Below are positions 14,943 through 23,485 of a stretch of DNA of 58,198 nt, one piece after another. How positions within the stretch are numbered: the first letter of the stretch is position 1; every line of letters starts with the position of its first letter. Made by a program: the position numbers and the translations under genes. Source of the stretch: Candidatus Agathobaculum pullicola (GTDB taxonomy: Bacteria; Bacillota; Clostridia; Oscillospirales; Butyricicoccaceae); assembly GCA_019115085.1 (NCBI GenBank), contig DXEF01000008.1, positions 1 through 58,198 of the forward strand, in the 5' to 3' direction. A model generated the notes under the pieces. The model worked only from the letters and a program-made list of their open reading frames with translations, ran no database searches and was not told the DNA's origin.

Positions 14943-16447
14943 TGGCTATTGATTTTCTGTATCCGCAGTACGAGGTCGTGCGCAATTACGACCGCTGCAT
15001 CGCCTGCCGTGCCTGCGAGCGGCAGTGCGCCAACGAAGTACATTTTTACGATCCCGAATTTGAAAAAATGATGGTGGATGAGAGCAAATGCGTCAACTGC
15101 CATCGGTGCGTCTCGCTCTGCCCGACGCGCGCACTAAAAATTGTCAAGACCGACCACACCTTCAAGGAAAATGCCAACTGGACGGGCAAGGCCATTTCCG
15201 AGGTTTACCGTCAGGCGGGTTCGGGCGGCGTACTGCTGTCCTCCATGGGCAACCCCGAGCCGTACCCCATTTACTGGGATAAAATCCTTATCAACGCCTC
15301 ACAGGTTACCAATCCCTCCATTGACCCGTTGCGCGAGCCAATGGAAACAAAAACCTTCCTTGGCAAAAAGCCGGGCAAGATTGCGCGCGACGAAAACGGT
15401 CGCCTGATTCCCAATATGTCCCCGCAGCTTGAGCTGAATGTGCCGATTATGTTCTCCGCGATGAGCTATGGCTCGATTTCCTACAACGCGCATGAATCGC
15501 TTGCTCGCGCAGCCTGCGCGCTTGGCACCTATTACAACACCGGCGAGGGCGGCCTGCATCAGGACTTCTATCAGTACGGCCCGCACACCATCGTGCAGGT
15601 TGCATCCGGCCGCTTCGGCGTACACAAGGACTATCTGGAAGCAGGCGCGGCCATCGAGATTAAGATGGGTCAGGGCGCAAAGCCCGGTATTGGCGGTCAC
15701 CTGCCCGGCCACAAGGTTGGCCCGGACATCTCCAAGACCCGTATGATTCCGGAGGGCACGGACGCCATCTCCCCCGCCCCGCACCACGATATCTACTCGA
15801 TTGAAGATCTGCGGCAGCTCGTTTTCTCGCTTAAGGAAGCAACCGAATACAAAAAGCCGGTTATGGTCAAGATTGCGGCCGTACATAATGTAGCCGCCAT
15901 CGCTTCGGGCGTTGCCCGTTCAGGCGCGGACGTTATCTGCATCGACGGCTATCGCGGCGGCACCGGCGCGGCACCGACCCGCATCCGTGACAACGTCGGT
16001 ATCCCGATCGAGCTGGCACTTGCCGCGGTTGACCAGCGTCTGCGCGACGAGGGCATCCGCGATCAGGTTTCCGTGGTCGTAGGCGGCTCGATCCGCAACT
16101 CGGCCGACCTTTTGAAGGCCATCGCGCTCGGTGCAGACGCCTGCTACATCGCCACCTCCGCCCTGCTTGCGCTCGGCTGCCATTTGTGCCGCTCCTGTCA
16201 GGAAGGCAAGTGCAACTGGGGCATTGCGACTCAGCGCCCCGAGCTGGTCAAACGTCTCAATCCGGATATCGGCTCTCAGCGTCTCATCAATCTGGTCACC
16301 GCATGGGATCATGAACTCAAAGAAATGATGGGCGGCATTGGCATCAACTCGATTGAAGCGCTGCGCGGCAACCGACTGATGCTGCGCGGCCTGGGCCTGA
16401 CCCAGAAGGAGCTTGACATCCTCGGTATCAAGCACGCAGGCGAATAA
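14942..16447 (+). CDS. glutamate synthase, FMN-binding catalytic subunit with two N-terminal [4Fe-4S] sites
   Basis: A 501-residue protein that condenses ammonia with 2-oxoglutarate and reduces the product to glutamate on FMN. Residues 15-62 hold two ferredoxin motifs (Cys19/22/25/29 and Cys50/53/56/60), a feature of archaeal-type enzymes absent from standard GltB. The FMN barrel covers about 130-470: PIMFSAMSYGSISYNAHESLA, YNTGEGGLHQDF, GAKPGIGGHLPGHKV, CIDGYRGGTGAAPT and VVGGSIRNSADLLKAIALGAD. A Cys cluster CHLCRSCQEGKC near 413-424 matches the 3Fe-4S site. Second gene of the operon, coupled to the amidotransferase and followed after 12 bp by a ferredoxin subunit. Confidence 0.95.
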   Translation: MAIDFLYPQYEVVRNYDRCIACRACERQCANEVHFYDPEFEKMMVDESKCVNCHRCVSLCPTRALKIVKTDHTFKENANWTGKAISEVYRQAGSGGVLLSSMGNPEPYPIYWDKILINASQVTNPSIDPLREPMETKTFLGKKPGKIARDENGRLIPNMSPQLELNVPIMFSAMSYGSISYNAHESLARAACALGTYYNTGEGGLHQDFYQYGPHTIVQVASGRFGVHKDYLEAGAAIEIKMGQGAKPGIGGHLPGHKVGPDISKTRMIPEGTDAISPAPHHDIYSIEDLRQLVFSLKEATEYKKPVMVKIAAVHNVAAIASGVARSGADVICIDGYRGGTGAAPTRIRDNVGIPIELALAAVDQRLRDEGIRDQVSVVVGGSIRNSADLLKAIALGADACYIATSALLALGCHLCRSCQEGKCNWGIATQRPELVKRLNPDIGSQRLINLVTAWDHELKEMMGGIGINSIEALRGNRLMLRGLGLTQKELDILGIKHAGE

Positions 16448-16459
16448 GGAGGAAAGACG

Positions 16460-16888
16460 ATGAAACGGGTTTATGTTAACGAAAAATGGTGCCTCGGCTG
16501 CCATTTGTGTGAGTATTATTGCGCCTTTGCCAACTCCGGCAAGTCCTCGATGGTCAAGGCGCTCAAAGACCATAAAATTGCGCCGCGTATCCGCATTGAA
16601 GAACGCAATAACATTTCCTTTGCGGTCAACTGCCGCCACTGCACCGACCCGCTGTGTGTCAAGGGCTGCATTTCGGGCGCGTTGACCATCGTGGACGGCG
16701 CGGTGCATATCGACTCGGACAAGTGCGTCGGCTGCTACACCTGCATCCTGTCCTGTCCGTACGGCGCGCTGTCTACCTCCAACGAAGGCGCCATTCAGAA
16801 GTGCGAGCTATGCGCCAAGAACGAGTTTGGCCAGCCTCTATGCGTACAGGGCTGCCCGAACAAGGCTATTGTGTACGAGGAGAGGTGA
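16460..16888 (+). CDS. polyferredoxin subunit (four [4Fe-4S] clusters)
   Basis: A 142-residue electron-transfer protein with 16 Cys in four sets: Cys11/14/17/21, 58/61/66/70, 89/92/95/99 and 115/118/128/132, the pattern of HycB/DMSO-reductase-type electron subunits. It presumably passes electrons between the flavoprotein encoded next and the FMN subunit of glutamate synthase. ATG 16460 follows AAGGAGGAAAGACG. It sits third in the operon, 12 bp after the FMN subunit and 5 bp before the oxidoreductase. No export signal, so it acts in the cytoplasm. Confidence 0.92.
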   Translation: MKRVYVNEKWCLGCHLCEYYCAFANSGKSSMVKALKDHKIAPRIRIEERNNISFAVNCRHCTDPLCVKGCISGALTIVDGAVHIDSDKCVGCYTCILSCPYGALSTSNEGAIQKCELCAKNEFGQPLCVQGCPNKAIVYEER

Positions 16889-16893
16889 AACGC

Positions 16894-18132
16894 ATGAATT
16901 ACGTGATTATTGGCAACGGCACCGCCGCAGTTGGCACGATTGAGGGTATCCGCGCCGTCGATCCCACCGGCCCCATCACGGTCATCTCGGATGAGATTTA
17001 TCCGGTGTACGGCCGTCCGCTTATCTCCTATTTGCTGCTCGGCAAAACGACCGAGGACAAAATGCTGCACTACCGTCCGGCTGATTTTTACGAGAAAAAC
17101 GGTGTTAAAACCATGCTCGGCTGCACCGTCACAAAAATCGACCCTGCGGCAAAGGCCGTTATGCTCGAGGGCGGAGAAACCGTGCCGTATGACAAGCTGT
17201 GCATCTGCACCGGCTCACGTCCGTTCGTCCCGCCCATGGAAGGCTTGGATACTGTGCAGAACAAAACCAGCTTTATGACGCTGGACGATGCCAAGCGGCT
17301 GGATGCGATGCTGGGCGACGCAAACGACAAGCGCGTACTCATCATCGGTGCGGGCCTTATCGGCCTGAAATGTGCCGAAGGCATCTACCAGCGTGTCAAG
17401 GAATTGACCGTCATCGACCTTGCGCCCCGTATCCTCCCCAACGTGCTGACCGAGGTGCCCGCCTCTATCATCCAAAAGCACATCGAAACCAAGGGTGTGC
17501 ACTTCATTCTTGGGGACAGCGTTGCCCGCTTTGACGGCGACACCGCCACCCTGCAAAGCGGCGGCACGATTAATTTTGATGTGCTGGTCATTGCGGTCGG
17601 CGTGCGTCCGAACACCGAACTTGCCGCTGAGGCAGGCTGTGAAGTAAACCGTGGCATCCTGATCGACGACCGCTCCGCCACCACCGTGCCGGACATTTAC
17701 GCGGCTGGCGACTGCACGGTATCGCATGACATCACCGCGGACACCGACCGTATTCTCGCTATCCTGCCCAATGCCTATATGCAGGGCGAAACCGCAGGCC
17801 GAAACATGGCGGGCGGCAAAACGTCCTTTGACAAGGCTGTCCCCATGAACGCATCCGGCTTTATGGGTCTGCATATGATTACTGCCGGCTCTTACGATGG
17901 CGAAACCTATCTCGAACAGGACGACGAACACTACAAGCTGCTGGTGACGCGAGACAATCATCTGGTCGGCTTCATTATGATTGGCGACGTGGACCGCGCG
18001 GGCATCTATACCTCTCTTATCCGCGAGCGCACCCCGCTGGACACCATCGACTTTGACCTCATTCGCGAAAAGCCGCAACTGATGGCATTCTCCCGCGCCG
18101 AACGCGCGAAAAAGTTAGGAGGCGCACACTGA
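16894..18132 (+). CDS. FAD-dependent NAD(P)H oxidoreductase of the glutamate synthase operon
   Basis: A 412-residue pyridine nucleotide-disulfide-type flavoprotein. The FAD Rossmann motif is IIGNGTAAVGTIEGIR (4-19), the NAD(P) Rossmann motif VLIIGAGLIGLKCAEGIY lies near 150, and the second FAD motif is IYAAGDCTV near 270. It lacks a redox Cys pair, so it resembles nitrite-reductase/rubredoxin-reductase-type enzymes and probably feeds NAD(P)H electrons to the polyferredoxin. It replaces the usual GltD small subunit. ATG 16894 (GAGAGG upstream) was chosen because the longer frame overlaps the ferredoxin gene in another frame. TGATG couples it to the next gene. Confidence 0.92.
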   Translation: MNYVIIGNGTAAVGTIEGIRAVDPTGPITVISDEIYPVYGRPLISYLLLGKTTEDKMLHYRPADFYEKNGVKTMLGCTVTKIDPAAKAVMLEGGETVPYDKLCICTGSRPFVPPMEGLDTVQNKTSFMTLDDAKRLDAMLGDANDKRVLIIGAGLIGLKCAEGIYQRVKELTVIDLAPRILPNVLTEVPASIIQKHIETKGVHFILGDSVARFDGDTATLQSGGTINFDVLVIAVGVRPNTELAAEAGCEVNRGILIDDRSATTVPDIYAAGDCTVSHDITADTDRILAILPNAYMQGETAGRNMAGGKTSFDKAVPMNASGFMGLHMITAGSYDGETYLEQDDEHYKLLVTRDNHLVGFIMIGDVDRAGIYTSLIRERTPLDTIDFDLIREKPQLMAFSRAERAKKLGGAH

Positions 18133-18860
18133 TGACTACTGTACAGGCAAATCTTACCTATTATCAGCAACTTAACGAGCAGATTCGCGCGATTGACGAT
18201 ACTGACATCACAGTGGAAAACGTAATCGGACAGCGATACATCGGCTGCGGCTCGGCAGACCGTACCATCACCATCCACGGCACGCCCGGCAACGGTCTGG
18301 GCCAGTATTTGAGCGGCTCGACCATTGAGGTGTTCGGCAACGCACAGGAAGCAGTCGGCGACACCATGAATCAGGGCGACATCATTATCCATGGCAACGT
18401 GGGCGACGCCTGCGGCTACGGCATGCGCGGCGGCCGCATCTTCATCCAAGGCGACTGCGGCTACCGCGGCGGTATTCATATGAAGGCCTATGAGCAGCAT
18501 TTCCCCGTCATCGTCATCGGCGGCAAAGCTGGCTCGTTCCTCGGCGAATATCAGGCTGGCGGCCTGATTCTGGTGCTGGGCCTCGGGCAGGACGGCGCCT
18601 ATCCCGCAGGAAATTTCTGCGGCACCGGTATGCACGGCGGCAAAATTGTGTTAAGATGTGATAAAGCCCCTGTCGGTCTGCCGCGTCAGGTGCTGGTCAG
18701 CCCGGCATCGCAGGAGGATCTCGACGGCATCGCGCCGTATATTGAGGACTATTGCCGCCATTTCGGCGGCGATGCCGCTGCCCTGCTCGCTCAGCAATAT
18801 TATGTGCTGTCCCCCAATCCTGAGGCCGGTTACCACCAGCTTTATACCTATGAATCCTGA
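18132..18860 (+). CDS. glutamate synthase, GXGXG (C-terminal GltB) subunit
   Basis: A 242-residue protein equivalent to the C-terminal right-handed beta-helix of GltB, which shapes the ammonia tunnel and domain contacts. The repeats show the family pattern: GCGSADRTITIHGTPGNGLG, IEVFGNAQEAVGDTMNQGDI, IIHGNVGDACGYGMRGGRIF, GDCGYRGGIHMK and VIGGKAGSFLGEYQAGG. The start overlaps the oxidoreductase stop. Together with the amidotransferase, FMN and electron-transfer subunits it makes a complete, split, archaeal-type glutamate synthase. Confidence 0.93.
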   Translation: MTTVQANLTYYQQLNEQIRAIDDTDITVENVIGQRYIGCGSADRTITIHGTPGNGLGQYLSGSTIEVFGNAQEAVGDTMNQGDIIIHGNVGDACGYGMRGGRIFIQGDCGYRGGIHMKAYEQHFPVIVIGGKAGSFLGEYQAGGLILVLGLGQDGAYPAGNFCGTGMHGGKIVLRCDKAPVGLPRQVLVSPASQEDLDGIAPYIEDYCRHFGGDAAALLAQQYYVLSPNPEAGYHQLYTYES

Positions 18861-18911
18861 TTTTTACCCTGATTGCGCATATGATACTTTTCAGAGAGGA
18901 GCGCGGCTCTT

Positions 18912-20231
18912 ATGGATACCACCATGTACGAAGTCATACAATTTATAGAGGAGAATGACGTTAAATTCATCCGTCTGGCCTTTTGCGACATCTTCGGCAA
19001 CCAGAAAAACATTGCCATCATGCCCACCGAGCTGACCCGTGCGTTTGAACACGGCGTCCACTTCAATGCGTCCTCGCTGCGCGGCTTCCTCAACGTGGAT
19101 GCCTCCGACCTGCTGCTGTTCCCCGACCCGGCAACGCTGTCCGTGCTGCCGTGGCGGCCCGCACAGGGACGCGTGGTGCGCTTCTACTGCGATATCCGGT
19201 ATCCGGACGGTACCCCCTTCGAGGGCGACGGCCGCCGCCTGCTTCGTGAGGCGAGCCGCCGCGCCCGTCAGTCAGGTTTTTCCATCACGATGGGTACGGC
19301 AAGCGAATTTTACCTGTTTGAACTGGATGAAAACGGGCATCCCACCATCATACCGCACGACCACGGCGAATATTTCGACGTGGCCCCGCTGGATAAAGCG
19401 GAAAATGTGCGCCGCCAAATCTGCCTGACGCTCGAGGAAATGAATATCCAGCCGGAATCTTCGCATCATGAGCAAGGCCCCGGACAGCACGAAATTGACT
19501 TCCGCTATGCGGAAGCGCTTGAGGCAGCGGACAATTTTGTCACCTTCAAATGGGTGGTCAAATCCATGGCGGCGTCGAGCGGCCTGTACGCCTCGTTCCT
19601 GCCAAAGCCCTTGCCCAGCATCCCCGGCAGCGGCCTGCACCTGTCGATTTCCATCATGAAGGGCGGAGAAAATCTCTTTCATCCGGACTTTGACCAAAAC
19701 CAAGCCGGCCGCAGCTTTGTCGCGGGCATTTTGCAGCACGCGGCGGAAATGACCATATTCGGCAACCCGCTGACCAATTCATTCCAGCGGCTGGGCGAGT
19801 TTGAAGCGCCCAAGTATATCACATGGTCACATCAGAACCGCTCGCCGCTGATTGCCATTCCGCTGGCAAACGGCAAACTGGCCAATCGCATGAAGGTGCG
19901 CTCGTTCGACGGCTGCATCAATCCCTATATCGTTTTTGCCCTGCTTATCCATGCTGGGCTGGACGGCATCGAACAGCAACTCCCCCTTGCTCCCGCGTGC
20001 AACGAAAACCTGTTCACCGCCTCGGACGCGGTACGCGCCCAGTATCAGGCGCTGCCCGGTTCGCTGTGTGAAGCCATCCGCTGCGCACAGGACAGCCCCT
20101 TTATCGCCCGTCACCTGCCGACAAAGACACGCGAAGCGTTTTTCGCCGCCAAACAGGTTGAACATGACCGCATCGCGCTGGCGGACGACCGCTTTTCCGC
20201 TGAGCGCGCGCTGTATTTCGAGCGCTACTGA
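18912..20231 (+). CDS. GlnA-like protein (type I glutamine synthetase fold) with lost catalytic residues
   Basis: A 439-residue homologue of GSI-alpha that aligns over its whole length with bacterial GlnA, but key residues differ. The ammonium-site Asp50 (FDGSS) is Asn52 (FNASS); metal-n2 ligand Glu129 (PEPEF) is Ala130 (TASEF); metal-n2 ligand Glu357 (RIEVR) is Lys328 (RMKVR). Glu132, Glu187, Glu194, His243, Arg326 and Arg330 are kept, as are GPGQHEIDF and the EAP flap. A working second metal site is therefore unlikely, and I infer a pseudoenzyme, perhaps a ligand sensor; a ligase with another chemistry is possible. It lies 51 bp after the GXGXG gene (GAGAGGAG upstream of ATG 18912) and 39 bp before the ANTAR gene. 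Confidence 0.9.
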   Translation: MDTTMYEVIQFIEENDVKFIRLAFCDIFGNQKNIAIMPTELTRAFEHGVHFNASSLRGFLNVDASDLLLFPDPATLSVLPWRPAQGRVVRFYCDIRYPDGTPFEGDGRRLLREASRRARQSGFSITMGTASEFYLFELDENGHPTIIPHDHGEYFDVAPLDKAENVRRQICLTLEEMNIQPESSHHEQGPGQHEIDFRYAEALEAADNFVTFKWVVKSMAASSGLYASFLPKPLPSIPGSGLHLSISIMKGGENLFHPDFDQNQAGRSFVAGILQHAAEMTIFGNPLTNSFQRLGEFEAPKYITWSHQNRSPLIAIPLANGKLANRMKVRSFDGCINPYIVFALLIHAGLDGIEQQLPLAPACNENLFTASDAVRAQYQALPGSLCEAIRCAQDSPFIARHLPTKTREAFFAAKQVEHDRIALADDRFSAERALYFERY

Positions 20232-20270
20232 TTCCACTCCCATCCTTACCCGAAAGGAGGGAAACGCTGC

Positions 20271-20846
20271 TTGGAACGCATCATGATCGTTTCCGCCACG
20301 CAAAAATCCCATGCCATGCTGACACAATTTCTTACTTCCTGCGGTGTGCAGGCAAAAACCGTTGCGGTTTCTTCCGGTTCGGAGGCCCGTCGCGCACTGG
20401 TAGACGGAGACTTTGACCTGATTCTGGTCAATACGCCTCTGCCGGATGAATTCGGCCACGAACTGGCACAAACCGCTGTGTGCGACACGCTTGCCGGCGT
20501 TATCCTGCTGGCGAAAGCAGAGGTGGCCGACAGCGTTGCCGAAAAAGTAGAGGACGACGGCGTTTTTGTCGTACCCAAACCGCTCTCGCGCACACTGTTT
20601 TTGCAGGCGCTGCGCATGACGCGCGCCGCACGTTCCCGCCTGACCGGTCTGCGCAAGGAAAACCGCCGTTTGCAGCAGCGCATCGAGGATATCCGTCTGG
20701 TTGACCGCGCTAAATGTCTGCTGATTGAATGTTGCTCGATGAGTGAGCCTGAGGCGCATGCCTATATCGAACAGCAGGCCATGAATCAGCGGCGTACCAA
20801 ACGACAAATTGCGGAGCATATTATTTCCGGCGGCATGCCGGAATGA
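20271..20846 (+). CDS. ANTAR-domain antiterminator with a degenerate receiver
   Basis: A 191-residue regulator. The N-terminal receiver-like domain (1-115) lacks the acidic pocket (IMIVSA instead of VDD), has Asn54 at the phospho-Asp site (LILVNTPLPD) and Ala for the conserved Thr; Lys103 (PKP) remains. A coiled coil (about 117-141) leads to an ANTAR RNA-binding helix bundle (142-187: AKCLLIECCSMSEPEAHAYI, QQAMNQRRTKRQIAEHII). ANTAR proteins bind hexaloop RNA hairpins and block terminators; NitR of Clostridium saccharobutylicum is, as I recall, a nitrogen-related example. Loss of phosphorylation sites resembles AmiR, which is controlled by a partner protein. Start TTG 20271 has AAAGGAGG 10 bp upstream. 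Last gene of the glt operon. Confidence 0.92.
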   Translation: MERIMIVSATQKSHAMLTQFLTSCGVQAKTVAVSSGSEARRALVDGDFDLILVNTPLPDEFGHELAQTAVCDTLAGVILLAKAEVADSVAEKVEDDGVFVVPKPLSRTLFLQALRMTRAARSRLTGLRKENRRLQQRIEDIRLVDRAKCLLIECCSMSEPEAHAYIEQQAMNQRRTKRQIAEHIISGGMPE

Positions 20847-20944
20847 GCCGCTTTTGTGCGATACCGCTCAAACCATCCGTCCCTCTGCGACAAATTTTTT
20901 CCCCTTTTTTTGAAATGGATAGAGAAATTCCCGACGGATTATGA

Positions 20945-21003
20945 TATACTAAATGGTATATGAGCCATGGCTTGCTGATTGGCCTGCTTATATACCATTT
21001 TTT
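20945..21003 (+). promoter_or_regulatory. -10 box followed at once by a terminator-like hairpin, dapF leader
   Basis: TATACT (20945-20950) without a good -35 is followed directly by AAATGGTATA (20951-20960), pairing with TATACCATTT (20991-21000) plus T-run. A smaller hairpin, ATATAC-TAAATG-GTATAT, overlaps its 5' arm. It may end the ANTAR operon, attenuate dapF, or both. The six-base loop does not have the A1/G4 pattern. Confidence 0.55.
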
Positions 21004-21026
21004 GTTTTATCAAGGAGGGAGCCCGC

Positions 21027-21872
21027 TTGAAGCTGTCCTTCACCAAGATGCACGGCTGCGGCAACAACTACATTTATTTCAACTGTTTTGACCAGACGGT
21101 ACCCGATCCTGCGTCGCTCTCCGTCCGGCTGAGTGAGCCGCACTTCGGCATCGGCGGCGACGGCATCATCCTGATTTCCCCTTCGGACAAGGCAGACGCG
21201 CAGATGCGCATTTTCAACGCCGACGGGTCAGAGGGCAAAATGTGCGGCAACGGTATTCGCTGCGTCGGCAAATATCTGTACGACAACGGCATGACCGACG
21301 GACGCACCACCATTACGGTCGACACGCTTTCGGGCGTAAAAACACTTGAGCTGACCGTCAAAGACGGTAAAATGGTTTCCGCCCGCGTGGACATGGGCGC
21401 GGCCATCTTGAAGCCGGCCGACATCCCGGTTAACCTGGAGGGTGACACGGTCATCGGCGCACCGCTGGTCGTCGATGAAAAAGTGTATCATGTCACCTGC
21501 GTCTCCATGGGTAACCCGCACTGTGTGATTTTCCTCGATGAGGATATCGATGGGCTGGATCTTGAGCGGATTGGCCCCAAATTTGAACACCACACGCTGT
21601 TCCCGGAGCGCGTCAACACAGAGTTTGTCAATGTCCTGCCGGACGGCACACTCAAGATGCGCGTGTGGGAGCGCGGCTCGGGCGAGACCTGGGCCTGCGG
21701 CACGGGCGCCTGCGCAGTGGGTGTGGCCGCAGTGCTGACCGGACGCGCACAGAAAGGCGAGGATATCACCGTACATTTGCGTGGCGGTGACCTGACCGTG
21801 CGCTACACCGACCAGACCGTGTTCATGACAGGCGCGGCAACGACCGTATTTAAGGGGGAAATCGAGTTATGA
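21027..21872 (+). CDS. dapF: diaminopimelate epimerase
   Basis: A 281-residue PLP-independent epimerase converting LL- to meso-diaminopimelate for lysine and peptidoglycan. Both catalytic Cys are visible: [11 protein letters not shown] (near residue 73) and [11 protein letters not shown] (near 220). The N-terminus [17 protein letters not shown] fits the family only if the start is TTG 21027, which has AAGGAGGG 8 bp upstream; the frame extends to 20979 but without a ribosome site. It overlaps pyrG by ATGA. With dapL two genes on, it completes the aminotransferase (DapL) branch of lysine synthesis. Confidence 0.96.
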   Translation: MKLSFTKMHGCGNNYIYFNCFDQTVPDPASLSVRLSEPHFGIGGDGIILISPSDKADAQMRIFNADGSEGKMCGNGIRCVGKYLYDNGMTDGRTTITVDTLSGVKTLELTVKDGKMVSARVDMGAAILKPADIPVNLEGDTVIGAPLVVDEKVYHVTCVSMGNPHCVIFLDEDIDGLDLERIGPKFEHHTLFPERVNTEFVNVLPDGTLKMRVWERGSGETWACGTGACAVGVAAVLTGRAQKGEDITVHLRGGDLTVRYTDQTVFMTGAATTVFKGEIEL

Positions 21873-23485
21873 CAAAATATATCTTTGTGACCGGCGGCGT
21901 TGTCTCCGGTCTGGGCAAGGGCATCACGGCCGCGTCGCTCGGCCGTCTGCTTAAGAGCCGCGGCCTGAAGATTGCCGCGCAAAAGCTGGATCCGTATATC
22001 AATGTTGACCCCGGCACCATGAGCCCGTTCCAGCACGGCGAGGTATATGTTACGGATGACGGCGCGGAAACCGACCTCGACCTTGGCCACTATGAGCGCT
22101 TCATCGACGAGGACCTTAATAAGTTCTCCAACCTGACCACCGGCAAGGTATACTGGAACGTTCTGAACAAAGAGCGCGCGGGCGAGTATCTGGGCGAAAC
22201 CGTGCAGGTAATCCCGCATATCACCAACGAAATTAAATCGTTTATTTACTCGGTTGGTAAAAAGACCTCGGCAGACGTGGTCATCACTGAGATCGGCGGC
22301 ACGACCGGCGATATCGAGTCCCAGCCGTTCCTCGAAGCCATCCGCCAGGTGGCGACCGAGGTTGGTCGCCGCAATTGCCTGTTCATTCACGTCACGCTTG
22401 TGCCGTTTATCTCCGGCTCGAACGAACCGAAAAGCAAGCCCACCCAGCACTCGGTCAAGGAACTGCGTGGCCTGGGTATTTCCCCGGACATCATCGTCGC
22501 GCGCGTCGATCAGCCGCTGGACGACGACATCAAGCGCAAAATTTCTCTATTCTGCACCGTGCAGGAGGACTGTGTTATCGAAAACCGCACGTTGCCCGTG
22601 CTATATCAGGCGCCCATGATGCTTGAGGAGAGCCACCTGTCCGATATCGTCTGCCGTGAACTTGCCATCGGCGCGCCCAAGGGCGACATGAGCGAATGGG
22701 TTGAAATGCTCGAGCGCATCGCCTCCCGTAAGGATCATGTGAAGATTGCGTTAGTCGGCAAATATGTCAAGCTGCATGACGCATACCTCTCGGTTGCGGA
22801 GGCGCTGCAGCACGGCGGCTATGAGACCGGTTGCTTTGTTGACATCGACTGGGTCGATTCCGAAGAGATCAACGATTCGACCGCGGACAAGCTGCTCGGC
22901 GAGGTCGACGGCATCATCCTGCCCGGCGGCTTCGGTCCGCGCGGCATTGAGGGCATGATCTGCGCGGCGAACTATGCACGCACGCAGGGTATCCCCTACT
23001 TCGGCATCTGCCTCGGCATGCAGATTGCGGTCATGAGCTACGCGCGCAATGTGCTCGGCTTTGAGGACGCAAACTCGTCCGAGTTCGATCAGGATTCCAC
23101 CCATCCGGTCATCGACCTGATGGAAAGCCAGCAGGGCGTTTCCAAAAAAGGGGGCACGATGCGTTTGGGCGCATATCCGTGCAAAATCCGTCCGGATACC
23201 ATCATGGCTTCGGCCTACGGTGCGGAGATGATCTCCGAGCGCCACCGTCATCGCTATGAGTTCAACAACAGCTTCCGTGAGCAGATCGAAAGCCACGGCA
23301 TGCAGATCACCGGCACCTCCCCCACGGGCGAGCTGGTGGAAACCGTCGAAATCCCGAACCATCCGTTCTACATCGGCGTGCAGTTCCACCCTGAGTTTAA
23401 ATCCCGTCCCAATCGCGCGCATCCGCTGTTTAAGGCGTTTGTCGCAGCATCGCTGAAAAGGAGCAAAGAACATGCAGATCAATAA
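21869..23485 (+). CDS. pyrG: CTP synthase
   Basis: A 538-residue enzyme making CTP from UTP, ATP and glutamine. The synthetase domain (1-270) opens [20 protein letters not shown] and has [21 protein letters not shown]. The class I amidotransferase domain (about 290-538) has GGFGPRG, catalytic Cys in YFGICLGMQ and His/Glu in GVQFHPEF. Length matches the family. It overlaps dapF by 4 bp and dapL by 14 bp, so the three are one operon, an arrangement mixing nucleotide and lysine synthesis. Confidence 0.98.
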   Translation: MTKYIFVTGGVVSGLGKGITAASLGRLLKSRGLKIAAQKLDPYINVDPGTMSPFQHGEVYVTDDGAETDLDLGHYERFIDEDLNKFSNLTTGKVYWNVLNKERAGEYLGETVQVIPHITNEIKSFIYSVGKKTSADVVITEIGGTTGDIESQPFLEAIRQVATEVGRRNCLFIHVTLVPFISGSNEPKSKPTQHSVKELRGLGISPDIIVARVDQPLDDDIKRKISLFCTVQEDCVIENRTLPVLYQAPMMLEESHLSDIVCRELAIGAPKGDMSEWVEMLERIASRKDHVKIALVGKYVKLHDAYLSVAEALQHGGYETGCFVDIDWVDSEEINDSTADKLLGEVDGIILPGGFGPRGIEGMICAANYARTQGIPYFGICLGMQIAVMSYARNVLGFEDANSSEFDQDSTHPVIDLMESQQGVSKKGGTMRLGAYPCKIRPDTIMASAYGAEMISERHRHRYEFNNSFREQIESHGMQITGTSPTGELVETVEIPNHPFYIGVQFHPEFKSRPNRAHPLFKAFVAASLKRSKEHADQ

